In this document: positions 55,346 through 64,000 of the stretch, piece by piece
Position numbering within the stretch: the first letter of the stretch is position 1
Layout: each line of letters starts with the position of its first letter
Assembly: GCA_902729315.2 (NCBI GenBank)
Contig: LR746279.1
Location: 2,260,501-2,324,500 of the forward strand
DNA from: Spirodela intermedia
Lineage: Eukaryota; Streptophyta; Magnoliopsida; Alismatales; Araceae
Direction of reading: 5' to 3'
DNA: 64,000 nucleotides
Program-made: the position numbers and the translations under genes
The notes under the pieces: generated by a model
Told to the model about the DNA's origin: nothing
Databases searched by the model: none
The model's input: only the letters and a program-made list of their open reading frames with translations

Positions 55346-55735
55346 TGATAGGTCTCCCTTTTCTCCGTGAGATGGATGGACCTTCCTGTTTACCGGAGGG
55401 AATCCCGTGGGTGCGTCGGTCGAGGGCGTAGGGGGTAGTAGGAGGGAGGAGTAGACAGCGAACTAGTTAGGTGCGTAGACAAGGCATCTGGGAAAGGGGT
55501 CGTACCCTGCACTCTGCGTGGACAAACCTCCGAGGGGAAGAGGGAAAAGGACAATGGAACTGCGCAGAAGCCCGATAGTAGCCACTCCGAGGGGACAAAC
55601 CTCCACTCTCCACTAGGGGAATACTTGATTGTCCGTCGCCTATCCTCCCTCCTTTGCGTGCCACGGATCCTTCGCGTCATGTGCGAGCCTTTCCTAGATA
55701 CCTGTGGATGTGAAATGAGACGAAAGTGGCGGCGG
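55346..55735. other. Unidentified ~390-bp insert in RRM R6
   Basis: Separates two parts of R6 that are continuous in other copies. GC-rich; no protein recognised; no clear terminal repeats. Copy R1 keeps only the last few bases of this insert (1-19), which shows R1 derives from the same interrupted copy. Confidence 0.5.
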
Positions 55736-56270
55736 CCTGCCAGTAGACCATCAGAGAACTTCCTCGAGACGCCCCGCAGGAGCGAGGACGCGGGTTTCCC
55801 CGGGGAGGCGGAGGTGGAGAAGAAGCCGGAGACATTGCTGCCACCGCCGCCGCCCCCACCGTTGCCGTTGCCGTTGCCGTTGCCTCAGTGGCCTATTATC
55901 TCTGCCGGTGATGCAGCAGCCACCGCTCTTGCTGCCCCCTCCCCCGCTGCAGCAGCAGGAGCCTTCGGTTTTCCCCGAGCGGCCGACGTTGATCCCTGGC
56001 ATCGGTAGGGATCCTGCGGGCGAGAGAGACATCGATGGATCGAGGGGGTTTCCTGAGGTGGGATTCCAAGGGCCCAACGAGCCGGCAGCGGTGAGGTAGG
56101 CCAGCCTTCCGTAGGGCTCCCTCCAGTGCCCCGGCAGTATGGGTTACCAAACTTCCCTGGTGATGGTTTTCAGAGGCAACAAGCTGCAGCCGCGATTGGT
56201 ATTGATGCAAGTTTCCTGCTGATGCCGTTTATGGCGGTGTGGTGCTGGAGGAAATTGCAATGCCCTTGGA
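55736..56270 (+). pseudogene. RRM-protein fragment R6, right part
   Basis: ENFLETPRRSEDAGF, EAEVEKKPETLLPPPPP in one frame, then an inserted base near 55893 and MQQPPLLLPPPPLQQQEPSV, FPERPTLIPGIGRDP in the next frame, ending with a GFQRQQ-like stretch. Near-duplicate of R1. No RRM domain. Abuts the second NLR-0 copy. Confidence 0.7.
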
Positions 56271-57405
56271 ACGGGCAATGTTCAGCGACTGCAGATCTGG
56301 AAGCGATGAGACCTCGTGTGGGATTCTCTCCAGAGGATTGACGTCCTCCAAATGCACTTCTCTCAGCTTCGTCGACCTCCCTAACGGGCAATGATTCAAG
56401 GCCAGTTCATGATAGATTGAGAAACCGCAGTTTCAAGCCGTGACCCGATTTCCGGTGGAAGAAGCCTTATTCCCGTGTTCGACAGATCCAAAACAAGAAG
56501 TTCCGGCATGAACTGGAAAAACCCTCGGTCGATGTCCCTCAGACGATATTTTCCGTTCAGCAACAGCGTCTTCAGATTATGCATCTGAGCTGGCTCCTCA
56601 GGGAGCACACCAATCCTATTGTGCACGAGAGATATCCTCCTTGCCTCCGTCCATCTTTCTGGCGCTGGGACGTGCCTCAACCTCTCCCCGGAGTTCACCA
56701 AGAAGACATTCCCATTCTCGTGGCCTTCCCCGCTGGTTATCCACAAGGCCATCTCGGGGACCGTGTCATGGAGCTTCACCCGTCTTCCTTCAATATCGCC
56801 GCCTTTTAGCAGGCGGGCACTTTGAGATTGGTGATAGGGATGTCGCCGCGGTTACGAGATCTATCGATAGAGTCGGGATAGCGTCCACTTTGTAAGAGGC
56901 CTTCGCCTACCCAGTAGTTAATTAGCTGTATTATATCGATGTCGTGATCCTCTGGGAAGAGGATGCATTAGAGAAGGCACTCCCTGGCAGATGTATCTTC
57001 CAATCTGTCGAAACTGAACTTGAGAAGAGTTCGAAACTTTTCATGTCTCCGAGCCTGTTCCCACCCACCACGAGTGGTGGCATCCTCCATGGCCCGGCCT
57101 ACGGTGATAAGGGTGATCGGCAGGCCACCGCATTTTGCGGCAACGGCTTCAGCGAGGGATCCCACTGGTCTTCTTCCCTACCCAGCTTTTGGCAGATGAG
57201 CTTTTGGCGTGTTTTCTGCCAAAAGCTCATCTTCCATCCCAGTGCACCTTGACTTCCCTCTGAGCATCCATCCCAGTGCACACTTTCAGTGACCGTATGG
57301 TGATGACTATCTTGCTTCCGTTCCTGAAGGAAGAGAAGGAGAAGGGGACGCCTACAGAGCCGAGGACTAGTTTCTCCCACAAGTCGTCAGTAGAAGGAAC
57401 TGAAG
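56271..57405 (-). pseudogene. NLR-0 duplicate, truncated
   Basis: Second copy of the NLR-0 relic: KLHDTVPEMALWI, LLVLDLSNTGIRLLPPEIG, AAKCGGLPITLITVGRAM, DDLWEKLVLGS, with the same stop in RNBS-D. Differs from the first copy by a small rearrangement at 57190-57275, where extra sequence including an inverted repeat and a repeated CCATCCCAGTGCAC appears. Confidence 0.8.
57194..57232. repeat. 15-bp inverted repeat in NLR-0 duplicate
   Basis: AGATGAGCTTTTGGC (57194-57208) and GCCAAAAGCTCATCT (57218-57232) are exact reverse complements, spacer 9 bp. Absent from the first copy (about 1490-1510), where that part is simply deleted. Confidence 0.85.
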
Positions 57406-57540
57406 GAAAATAATGGGAGAGAAACTTGGAGATAATATATTGATTTTGTGGAAAGAATGGTCGAAGGAGGAAGAGACAAGAAAATGGATTTCTCGCACAC
57501 CGAAACCCCCAGAAAACACGAAATTAGTAACTAAAACTTG

Positions 57541-58330
57541 TATTAGATAAATAAAGCCCACTAAAGACAGAAAATAAAGCCTACTAAATGACAAAAACTA
57601 CTTAATAAGGACGAAATAATGTACTCTTTTTGTATTAGATACTAACACTCCCCCTTAATGCAAAAACGTCTCATAATAGACTCTCTAAACTTGAAAACTT
57701 TGAGTACTCCACTATGCCTTCCTAAAATCATCTGCCACTTGATCTATTGTTGAGTAAAATTTCATCTCTATGTAATTTGAAGCAACTAAATCTTAGATAA
57801 AATGACGTCATATTTCAATATGTTTTGTTCATCCATGAAATTTTGATTCTTTGTCATAGAGATAGTGTCATGTCATCGCAATAAATCAAGTCTTAATTGT
57901 TAAGGATTTACATCATGTAAGATTCTTTGTATCTATATTACTTACTATGTAGCTATTGAAGTAGTAATATATTCAACTACTTACGGTGATAATAGAGTAG
58001 ACTTTTATTTTTTAGAAGCTCATGAGATTGCACTTGAACTAAATCTGGAGATAGAATCACTTGTACTTCTTTTGTCATCAACATAATCTGCTTAATCACT
58101 ATCTAAATCACCATGAAAATTAAATTAAGAAATATATTGATATAAAATTTCGTAATCGATAGTCCAACGAATATATTGAAGTATTCTCTTTGCTGCTCCA
58201 AGATGATGAACTAATGGTGAATGCATAAATCTTGAAATCATAATAATTGAAAATCTAGTCGAGTACTCATAGTTAACTATCATTGCACCATATGTTCTGT
58301 ATTCATGTTAGTGTTGAAAGAAAAGAAAAA
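57541..58330 (-). mobile_element. copia relic 3
   Basis: Third copy of the minus-strand copia RNase H/PPT/LTR relic. The polypurine tract lies at about 57650-57661 in reverse. It is inserted or joined at the end of the NLR-0 duplicate, whereas the first NLR-0 copy lacks it, so it can be used to order the events. Confidence 0.7.
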
Positions 58331-59529
58331 AAAATTATATGTTTGGTTTCCATGAAGATTAAGAATCTCTTTTGTTGTTAGATATTTGTTGTAATAACAA
58401 TGCTTTGGTTATACTAATGTTCTTCAACCATTTAAACAACTTATCACAGAATGTAAGATACGTCGTGTAGAGTTGTTGGAGACACTTCTGTGCATTTCTT
58501 GTGGGTAGGTCAATGTTTCTTATCCCCATTTCTTGTGTAACCCTTATTGAAATATTATTTTATACACTATAATCTTTTAGTTTTATTAAAATGGACAAAG
58601 AGGAGATTGTGGTGAGATACCTGGTCATTGGAAGAACAACTTTTTTCATGGAATGTGACTGAAAGGCAACAGCCTGCCAAAATTCTCTAAGATATGCCCC
58701 TCTTTTATTCAGCTCAACTTCATCATGTCATAGTCATTAGAGATACGAAAGTTATAATTTTTAATATATTAGATGACAATTGTTGAAGATGATTCATTAA
58801 CCCACTTTATTGATTTTTAAACTTCAGAAAAATATCAAAAATGAATTTTGGTGATCACTGTCGTAAAGTTCAAACTCTATTTTTCTTACTTTTATACTTA
58901 TTTTTTGATTTATTGAATGATAGTTTGTGTGATTTTAAGTTTTTCAAACCTTTTTTATTTAAATATAATTCTTTTGGTTTTTCTAAATTTTAATTTGATC
59001 AATTAAATCATATGTAATTACTTATGTAAGAATTATTAGATGGAACTATGTTATGTCAAAATCACATTTATCAAGGTGCTGATGTCATCTCAACATCCAC
59101 ACTTAAAATTTTCCATTTTTATAAAATTTTAAAAATATTTCATATTCATCATTTAATCTATAAATCATAAAAACTAGTATTCTTTGAAAAAAATTGAGGT
59201 ATTATCTACTAGTATATTATATCTCTATGATCAACCTAAAAATTTATCAATATTTTTAAAACCTTTTATCTAATTATAATTTATTTATTTATTATAAATA
59301 TTTTAAAGTTTTAAATATTAAAATTTTAAATTTGTATAAATATTAAATTTATGCTATTTATTATATAATAATTAGGTCATATTAAAAATTATTCAGAAGT
59401 ATAAACAATAAGATTTGATAATAGAAAAAATAATAAATCAATTATATGAGTCTTTGTAAAATATGCTTTAAAACAATACGGTACTTAGTTGATGAAATCT
59501 GACAAAATATTATATTTCCAGAATAAATG
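58331..59529. repeat. AT-rich repeat linked to copia relic 3
   Basis: Counterpart of 28991-30462 and 37801-39189, with a ~270-bp deletion near 58498 relative to them. No gene seen. Confidence 0.5.
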
Positions 59530-59700
59530 GATGAAAATTGAGACATGCATTGGGCACTTCAAGCTAATAGGATGCTCAAAAATAAAAGATTTGAGAGTAG
59601 TTGAAGAGGTGATGGATGATGAGGATTTGAAAATGAATATATCTATTTTTTTCCAATTTAAGGTTTATTTACCTGCAAAGTGCACCGAATGTGAGGATTT
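59530..59700 (+). pseudogene. NLR 3'-end relic, plus strand, copy 3
   Basis: HFKLIGCSKIKDLRVVEEVM, then DDEDLKMN, followed by a broken LRR text. Cut at about 59697, where the sequence switches to the ~153-bp repeat unit, so the terminal KKLPFG block is lost. Confidence 0.65.
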
Positions 59701-60229
59701 AAGTAAACATAAATAGCGTTTCATGGCATGAATGAAAAAGTCAAAATGATTTGGTTAACTTAAATGAAAAGTAATTTATGAAAAAGTCAATGTAGAGGGA
59801 GTAATGAACTATGAATGCGTTGCATATTGGAAACAAGTTCCCTTGTTTACTGTTATTGGAACCATATGATGTTCCGTAATTTTATTCTGGATGTAATTTC
59901 CTTTCATTAATGATATCCGTCAGTAAGAAATAACGACGATACAAAGTTTGAGATGTTGTTATCGTAGGTAAGGACCCCAGCTGGACAGGCGAACGTTGAC
60001 CATCAACTGTTGGCTGCTGGAATATTTCAACCGTGCTAATAGTTCAATGTCAACTGTAAATTTCGGTGAAATCGGACGATCGGGAGAGAGAGGAGGAAAG
60101 GCGCGGAGAAAGGCACCCGCCCCTTCACCCCTTCATTTCTGCTCCCTCGGTTAGGGTTCGGAGAATTTGAAAATGGTTTTGGAGATCAGGGTGGCGATTT
60201 CTTCCTCACGCCTCTCTGGTGCGGCACAA
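59701..60229. repeat. Shared flank block, copy 3
   Basis: One ~153-bp unit, then the block shared with 11111-11450 and 33175-33510, then unique leader DNA of RRM R7 (60105-60229). About 16 bp (ACTTCATGCGCCGTTTATTTGC region) are missing near 59970. Confidence 0.65.
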
Positions 60230-60735
60230 GATTCGCGATTGAGGACGACGCCGGCGAGGGCTTTGGGAGAATGCTAGATCAGTTTCACCGCAGCGAGGCC
60301 ATCTCCGCCGTCTAGGACGAGAAGGATGCCTACCTTGGAGAGGAGGACGAGGGTTAGGACTAGGACGACCTCTACGACGACGCCAATGTAAGGTTCCTCA
60401 ATGTAGAAGAAGAAGCCGGAGACGTTGCGGCCACCGCCGCCGCCCCCGCCGTTGCCGTTGCCTCAGAGGTCTCCTTCCCTGCCGGTCATTCATCAGCCCC
60501 CGCTCCTGCCTCCCTTCTTTTACCCCCTGCAGCAGCAGCTGCCTTTGGTTTTCCCAGAGTGGCGGACGTCGATCCCTGGCATCGGTTGGGATTCTGCGGT
60601 CGAGAGAGGTTGCGATGGATCCTGTTCGTAGGGTATCCATGGTGGTGGACTACAGATGCGGATGTTGAATGGGCAGGTGTAGGAATTAAAGTTCTTTGAT
60701 GAGAGGGCAAGTAGCAACTGTAAGACCGAAGTTCA
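60230..60735 (+). pseudogene. RRM-protein fragment R7
   Basis: EDDAGEGFGRMLDQFHRSEAISAV followed by an in-frame TAG (60314), KKPETLRPPPPPPPLPLPQR-like text, PEWRTSIPGIGWD, then straight to the RRM RNP2 region (ILFVG with a frame change, VVDYRCGC..) and FFDERAS at about 60690-60715. The whole Gly-rich middle is deleted, as in R4. Confidence 0.65.
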
Positions 60736-60849
60736 TCTTCGTGTCATGTTCTCCACATAGAGCTTATTATTCAATGGCTATTTGCTTTACCAATGGAATT
60801 GCCTAGATGTTACATAAGATGCATGAAAATCGTAATATTACTACTATGG

Positions 60850-61075
60850 GGAAAAATAGGAGCTAAACCATGGTCTCACTCTAATCCATTCCACCATTCT
60901 TGTTCACCAAGGATCAGTCTGATGTTCTTGGCACTATGGTGCCCAAAGGGTAGCTTCTTCAGCTCTGGACGTTCAGATACTCGGACCATCTCCAAGCAAG
61001 GAAACAACAAGGGATGCTTATATATGCACCTCAAATTTGGCAGATGCAGTTGCCCGGAAATGTAGAGCACCCACA
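60850..61075 (-). pseudogene. NLR 3'-end scrap 1
   Basis: Last LRR and tail: LPNLRCIYKHPLLFPCLEMV, PELKKLPFGHHSAKNIRLILG, EQEWWNGLEW, then AT-rich DNA. No upstream NLR sequence of its own. Confidence 0.7.
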
Positions 61076-61295
61076 ATTATGTTGCATTTCTGCATTGGTT
61101 GAAAATAAGGGGTAAACTTGGATCGGACGTCTTCATGCTCCCACTCTAATCCATTCCACCATTCTTGTTTACAGAAGATGCGTTGGATGTTCTTGGCAGT
61201 AGAGAACCCAAAGGGCAGCTTCTTCAGATCTGGACAGTTGGCTACATCGACTTCCTCCAAGGAAGAAAACAACAAGGGATGCCTTGTTCCTCCAA
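61076..61295 (-). pseudogene. NLR 3'-end scrap 2
   Basis: FSSLEEVDVANCPDLKKLPFGF, STAKNIQRIFCKQEWWNG, EHEDVRSKFTPYFQPM then stop. Tail type is that of NLR-B. Lies between scrap 1 and NLR-F, giving three successive NLR 3' ends. Confidence 0.75.
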
Positions 61296-61309
61296 AAATC
61301 GTTATAGTA

Positions 61310-64000
61310 TCACCTACTTGGTCGAAAATAAGGGGTCAACTTGGACCGAACGTCTTCATGGTCCCACTCTAATTGTTTCAACCATTCTTTTTCACCAGAG
61401 ATGCGTTGGATGTTCTTGGCAGTAGAGAGCCCAAAGGGCAGCTTCTTCAGCTCTGGACAGTTGATTACATGGAATTCCTCCAAGGAAGGGAGCAACAACG
61501 GATGCCTACATATGCTCCTCAAATTCGGAAGATCTTGCAACCAAATCCACCTTAATTTAGGGAAGAAAGAATCATTTTCATAATCCACGTTGTCCACCGT
61601 CACCTCTTCGACTACTATCACCTCTTCTATTCTCGAACATTCAGTTAGTGATAAGATCTCAATGCAGGGCAGTTGTCTGATCCAGGTTATGTCCTCCAAT
61701 GCTTCACATTTCTCAATCCACAATCTCCGAAGGTTTTTGAAGATGGCAGCTGTGGTGGGCCCCCTCACAAACACGTTGCCATCTTTCCAAGAGATCGTTG
61801 CTCGGGGAAGTTCACCCAATGTCAGTTCCTCCAGCTCCGAGAGCTGGTTCGTGTTGAAGACCAGCTCTTCCAAGTCGGTAGAATCCGAAATCTCAAGCCT
61901 TCTCAGGGCTTTCATGAATCCCAAATCAACAGACGAGAGTTGAACCTGTTGAAGCCGTAGAAATCTGATCGACGCAGACAGTCTCTGAGAGTTCAGTACA
62001 GCCTGCATGTCTTCATGCGTCATGCCTGTTATACAAATACCGAGCTCCGTCAGGTTCCACATGCCGTCCTCCAAGTCTTTCAGACAGAGTTGTCTCCCCT
62101 CATGGTCAATCACACCATCGCTACCACCGCCCTCCCCTCCTGCTCTAAACTCATAGTTACTCCCATAAATGTTCAACGACTGCAGCCTTTCAAGCGATGA
62201 GACCGCCTCGCGTGGGATACTCTTAAGAGTCCAGGTTCCCTCCAAACGCAGATGTCTCAGCTTCGTCAAATTCCTGACCTCCATGGGTAATGATTCCAGG
62301 GGAGTCCTTGATAGATTGAGATACCGCAGTTCTACCAGTGACCCGATTTCCGGGGGGAGAACCCTTATTCCCGTCCACGACAGATTTAAAACACGAAGGC
62401 TCGGCATGAACTGGAAAAACCCACCGGGGATTTCCTCCAGATGAGGTATGTTGTAATTCAGCAACAGCGTCTGCAGATTGGGGCAACGAGGCTCCTCAGG
62501 GAGCAGGCGTATCTCATTACACATCAGAGATATCCTTCTCGCCTCCGTCCATCTTTCCGGCGTCGGCACGTGCCTCAACTGCTCCCCGGAGTTCACCAAG
62601 AAGACATTCCCTCTCTCGTCGCCTACGCCGCTGGTTATCCACAACGCCATCTCGCGGACCGTGTCATGGAGCTTCACGTCTCTTCCTTTGTCCTCCCCGT
62701 CTTCTAGCAGACAGGCAGCCTTGAGAGTGGTGATGACAACGAGGCCGCGGTTACGAGCTCTGTCAATGGAGTCGGGATAGCATCCCCTATCTAAGAGCCC
62801 TTCACCCACCCAGTAATCAATGAGCTCGCTTATAAGGATGCTGTCATCCTCTTGGAAGAGGGCGCAGTAGAGAAGGCACTCCTTGGCGGATGTATCTTTC
62901 AGTCTGTCGAAACTGAACTTGAGAAGAATTAGAACCTCTTTCATGTCTCCGAGCTCCACGGGTATGCCCTTCAGCGCCATGAGAGCCTCTTTCCACTCGC
63001 CATGGGTGGTGGCATCCGCCATGGCCCGGCCTACGGTGATGAGGGTGATCGGAAGGCCTCCGCATTTTTGACAAACGGCTTCTGCGAGAGACCTTATAGA
63101 GCGATCATTCCACTGGTCTTCTTCCCTGCCCAGCTTTTGGCAGAAGAGCGTCCAAGAGCTCTTTCGATTTAAGAGGGGCACCTTAACTTTCCTCTTAGCG
63201 TCCATATCGTTGCACACTGTCACTGAGCGTGTGGTAAAGACTACCTTGCTTCCGTTCCTGAAAAAAGAGGAGGAGAAGGGGACGCCTATAGAACCGAGGT
63301 CTAGTTTCTCCCACACGTCGTCCAGCAGCAGAAGGAACTTCTTCTGGGAGAGGCCCATCAGCAGGGTCCTGGCCCGGTTCTCGCCGTGGAGAGGGCAGCC
63401 CAACTGGGTGGCAATTTGCTCTTGAACCTTCAGGATATCAGGTTCCTTGGAGACGGTTACCCAAATCACCAGATCGAAACGGCCGGATCCCCTCGGGAGG
63501 AACTCGTTGTTGATCGCCTTCAAGAGGGTCGTCTTCCCTATTCCTCCCAAGCCGTAGATCCCGATGACTGGAGCTTCATTGTCTTCCAGGAGGCTGCGGA
63601 TCTCCGACAACGTCTTCTCCGCGCCCACGTTGTCGCAGAGTGAAGAGCTTGGCTGCGGAACCACCGCGGGCGGCCGCGCCGGGATGAGTTGGTCGAGGAG
63701 ATTGTTCTTTTCGGTCTTCAGCCTCTGGACTTCTTTCAGGCACTCGGCAGCTTCACAACCGAGCCGATAAGAGGATCGTAAAGAGGAGCCCTCAGGGGAG
63801 GCCCCCCTCTGCTGGAAGGAAACCCGGAAATCGGCCTCCCTGGACTCGATCTCCTGCACCTTCCTGAGCCAATTCTTGGCCTGGGAGGTCGGCCCCATGT
63901 CCTCAAGCTCCCCTTGTTTGATATGCTCTTCTAGATCTTCTCTTAGACAGATCAGATCTGTCATCTCCCTGCCCAGCTCCTCCGCTCTGGAGTCCAGCAG
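61310..64000 (-). CDS. NLR-F: CC-NBS-LRR, 5' end beyond window
   Basis: Open for 897 codons to the right edge; about 45-50 N-terminal codons should lie outside (the visible part begins at LLDSRAEELGREMTDL). CC WLRKVQEIESRE; P-loop GLGGIGKTT near 63530; FLLLLDDVWEKLDLG; NGSKVVFTTRS; KCGGLPITL; RNBS-D CLLYCALFQED; KLHDTVREMALWI; LRRs to the PYFRPSR end. Distinct from C and D in the RNBS-A to kinase-2 interval (QIATQLGCPLHGEN) and in a shorter, different LRR segment (LRLQQVQLSSVDLGFMKAL). No breaks seen; probably functional if the 5' end is intact. Confidence 0.9.
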   Translation of the reverse strand: MLDSRAEELGREMTDLICLREDLEEHIKQGELEDMGPTSQAKNWLRKVQEIESREADFRVSFQQRGASPEGSSLRSSYRLGCEAAECLKEVQRLKTEKNNLLDQLIPARPPAVVPQPSSSLCDNVGAEKTLSEIRSLLEDNEAPVIGIYGLGGIGKTTLLKAINNEFLPRGSGRFDLVIWVTVSKEPDILKVQEQIATQLGCPLHGENRARTLLMGLSQKKFLLLLDDVWEKLDLGSIGVPFSSSFFRNGSKVVFTTRSVTVCNDMDAKRKVKVPLLNRKSSWTLFCQKLGREEDQWNDRSIRSLAEAVCQKCGGLPITLITVGRAMADATTHGEWKEALMALKGIPVELGDMKEVLILLKFSFDRLKDTSAKECLLYCALFQEDDSILISELIDYWVGEGLLDRGCYPDSIDRARNRGLVVITTLKAACLLEDGEDKGRDVKLHDTVREMALWITSGVGDERGNVFLVNSGEQLRHVPTPERWTEARRISLMCNEIRLLPEEPRCPNLQTLLLNYNIPHLEEIPGGFFQFMPSLRVLNLSWTGIRVLPPEIGSLVELRYLNLSRTPLESLPMEVRNLTKLRHLRLEGTWTLKSIPREAVSSLERLQSLNIYGSNYEFRAGGEGGGSDGVIDHEGRQLCLKDLEDGMWNLTELGICITGMTHEDMQAVLNSQRLSASIRFLRLQQVQLSSVDLGFMKALRRLEISDSTDLEELVFNTNQLSELEELTLGELPRATISWKDGNVFVRGPTTAAIFKNLRRLWIEKCEALEDITWIRQLPCIEILSLTECSRIEEVIVVEEVTVDNVDYENDSFFPKLRWIWLQDLPNLRSICRHPLLLPSLEEFHVINCPELKKLPFGLSTAKNIQRISGEKEWLKQLEWDHEDVRSKLTPYFRPSR
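63532..63553. promoter_or_regulatory. Possible miR482/2118 target in NLR-F P-loop
   Basis: Same P-loop stretch as in NLR-C, identical there by eye. Not scored. Confidence 0.35.

Overview
Nuclear DNA of a flowering plant, most likely a monocot. Evidence: large intronless coiled-coil NLR (RPS2/RPS5-like) disease-resistance genes, a GC-rich kelch gene, and Ty1-copia and Ty3-gypsy elements set in AT-rich spacer. The species cannot be fixed from the sequence; a non-grass monocot such as a Zingiberales relative is only a guess. Nothing bacterial or viral was seen. || The window is a decaying and still reshuffling NLR cluster. The recent NLR copies lie on the minus strand. NLR-C (23066-25912) and NLR-D (33575-36415) have full open frames. 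NLR-F (61310 to the right edge) is open as far as it can be seen. NLR-B (11518-14355) carries two frameshifts, and NLR-E (51894-54745) one frameshift and one stop. Shorter relics are NLR-0 (600-1657) and its duplicate (56271-57405), a chimera NLR-A (7640-8705), a CC-NB stub NLR-H (14729-15761), NLR-I (36649-36990), and isolated LRR ends at 16100-16235 and 60850-61290. Older NLR relics lie on the plus strand (2200-2560, 3310-4770, 39190-39530, 40300-41490, 59530-59700), one of them with an internal inversion. || Next to the 3' end of most minus-strand NLRs lies a broken 5' piece of one gene for a proline-rich single-RRM RNA-binding protein, always on the plus strand (1-600, 11440-11505, 16598-16862 plus 21942-22285, 22641-22940, 27152-28195, 33500-33560, 55300-56270, 60230-60735). 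The amplified unit therefore appears to be a convergent RRM-fragment/NLR pair, not the NLR alone. The fullest RRM copy is followed by two exons of a GBF-interacting-protein-1-like gene. This whole 5.6 kb segment sits between exact 123-bp direct copies of an NLR 5' leader. || Other genes and elements: a kelch-repeat gene of the nitrile-specifier-like family (9772-10722), which is the only non-NLR gene that looks functional; a young Ty1-copia element with 354-bp LTRs and a GCCAT target duplication (16863-21941); a 7.55-kb Ty3-gypsy-type element with 1629-bp LTRs that keeps gag traces but no visible pol (42660-50213); and three copies of a minus-strand copia RNase H/LTR relic (28196, 37011 and 57541 onward). 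|| Layout: 1-8.7 kb and 38.8-54.9 kb are diverged segmental duplicates, the second interrupted by the gypsy-type element; 1-1.8 kb is duplicated again at 55.7-57.5 kb. Functionally, the intact NLRs would be intracellular immune receptors. Inverted and antisense NLR pieces, and a P-loop site resembling a miR482/2118 target, raise the possibility of small-RNA control.
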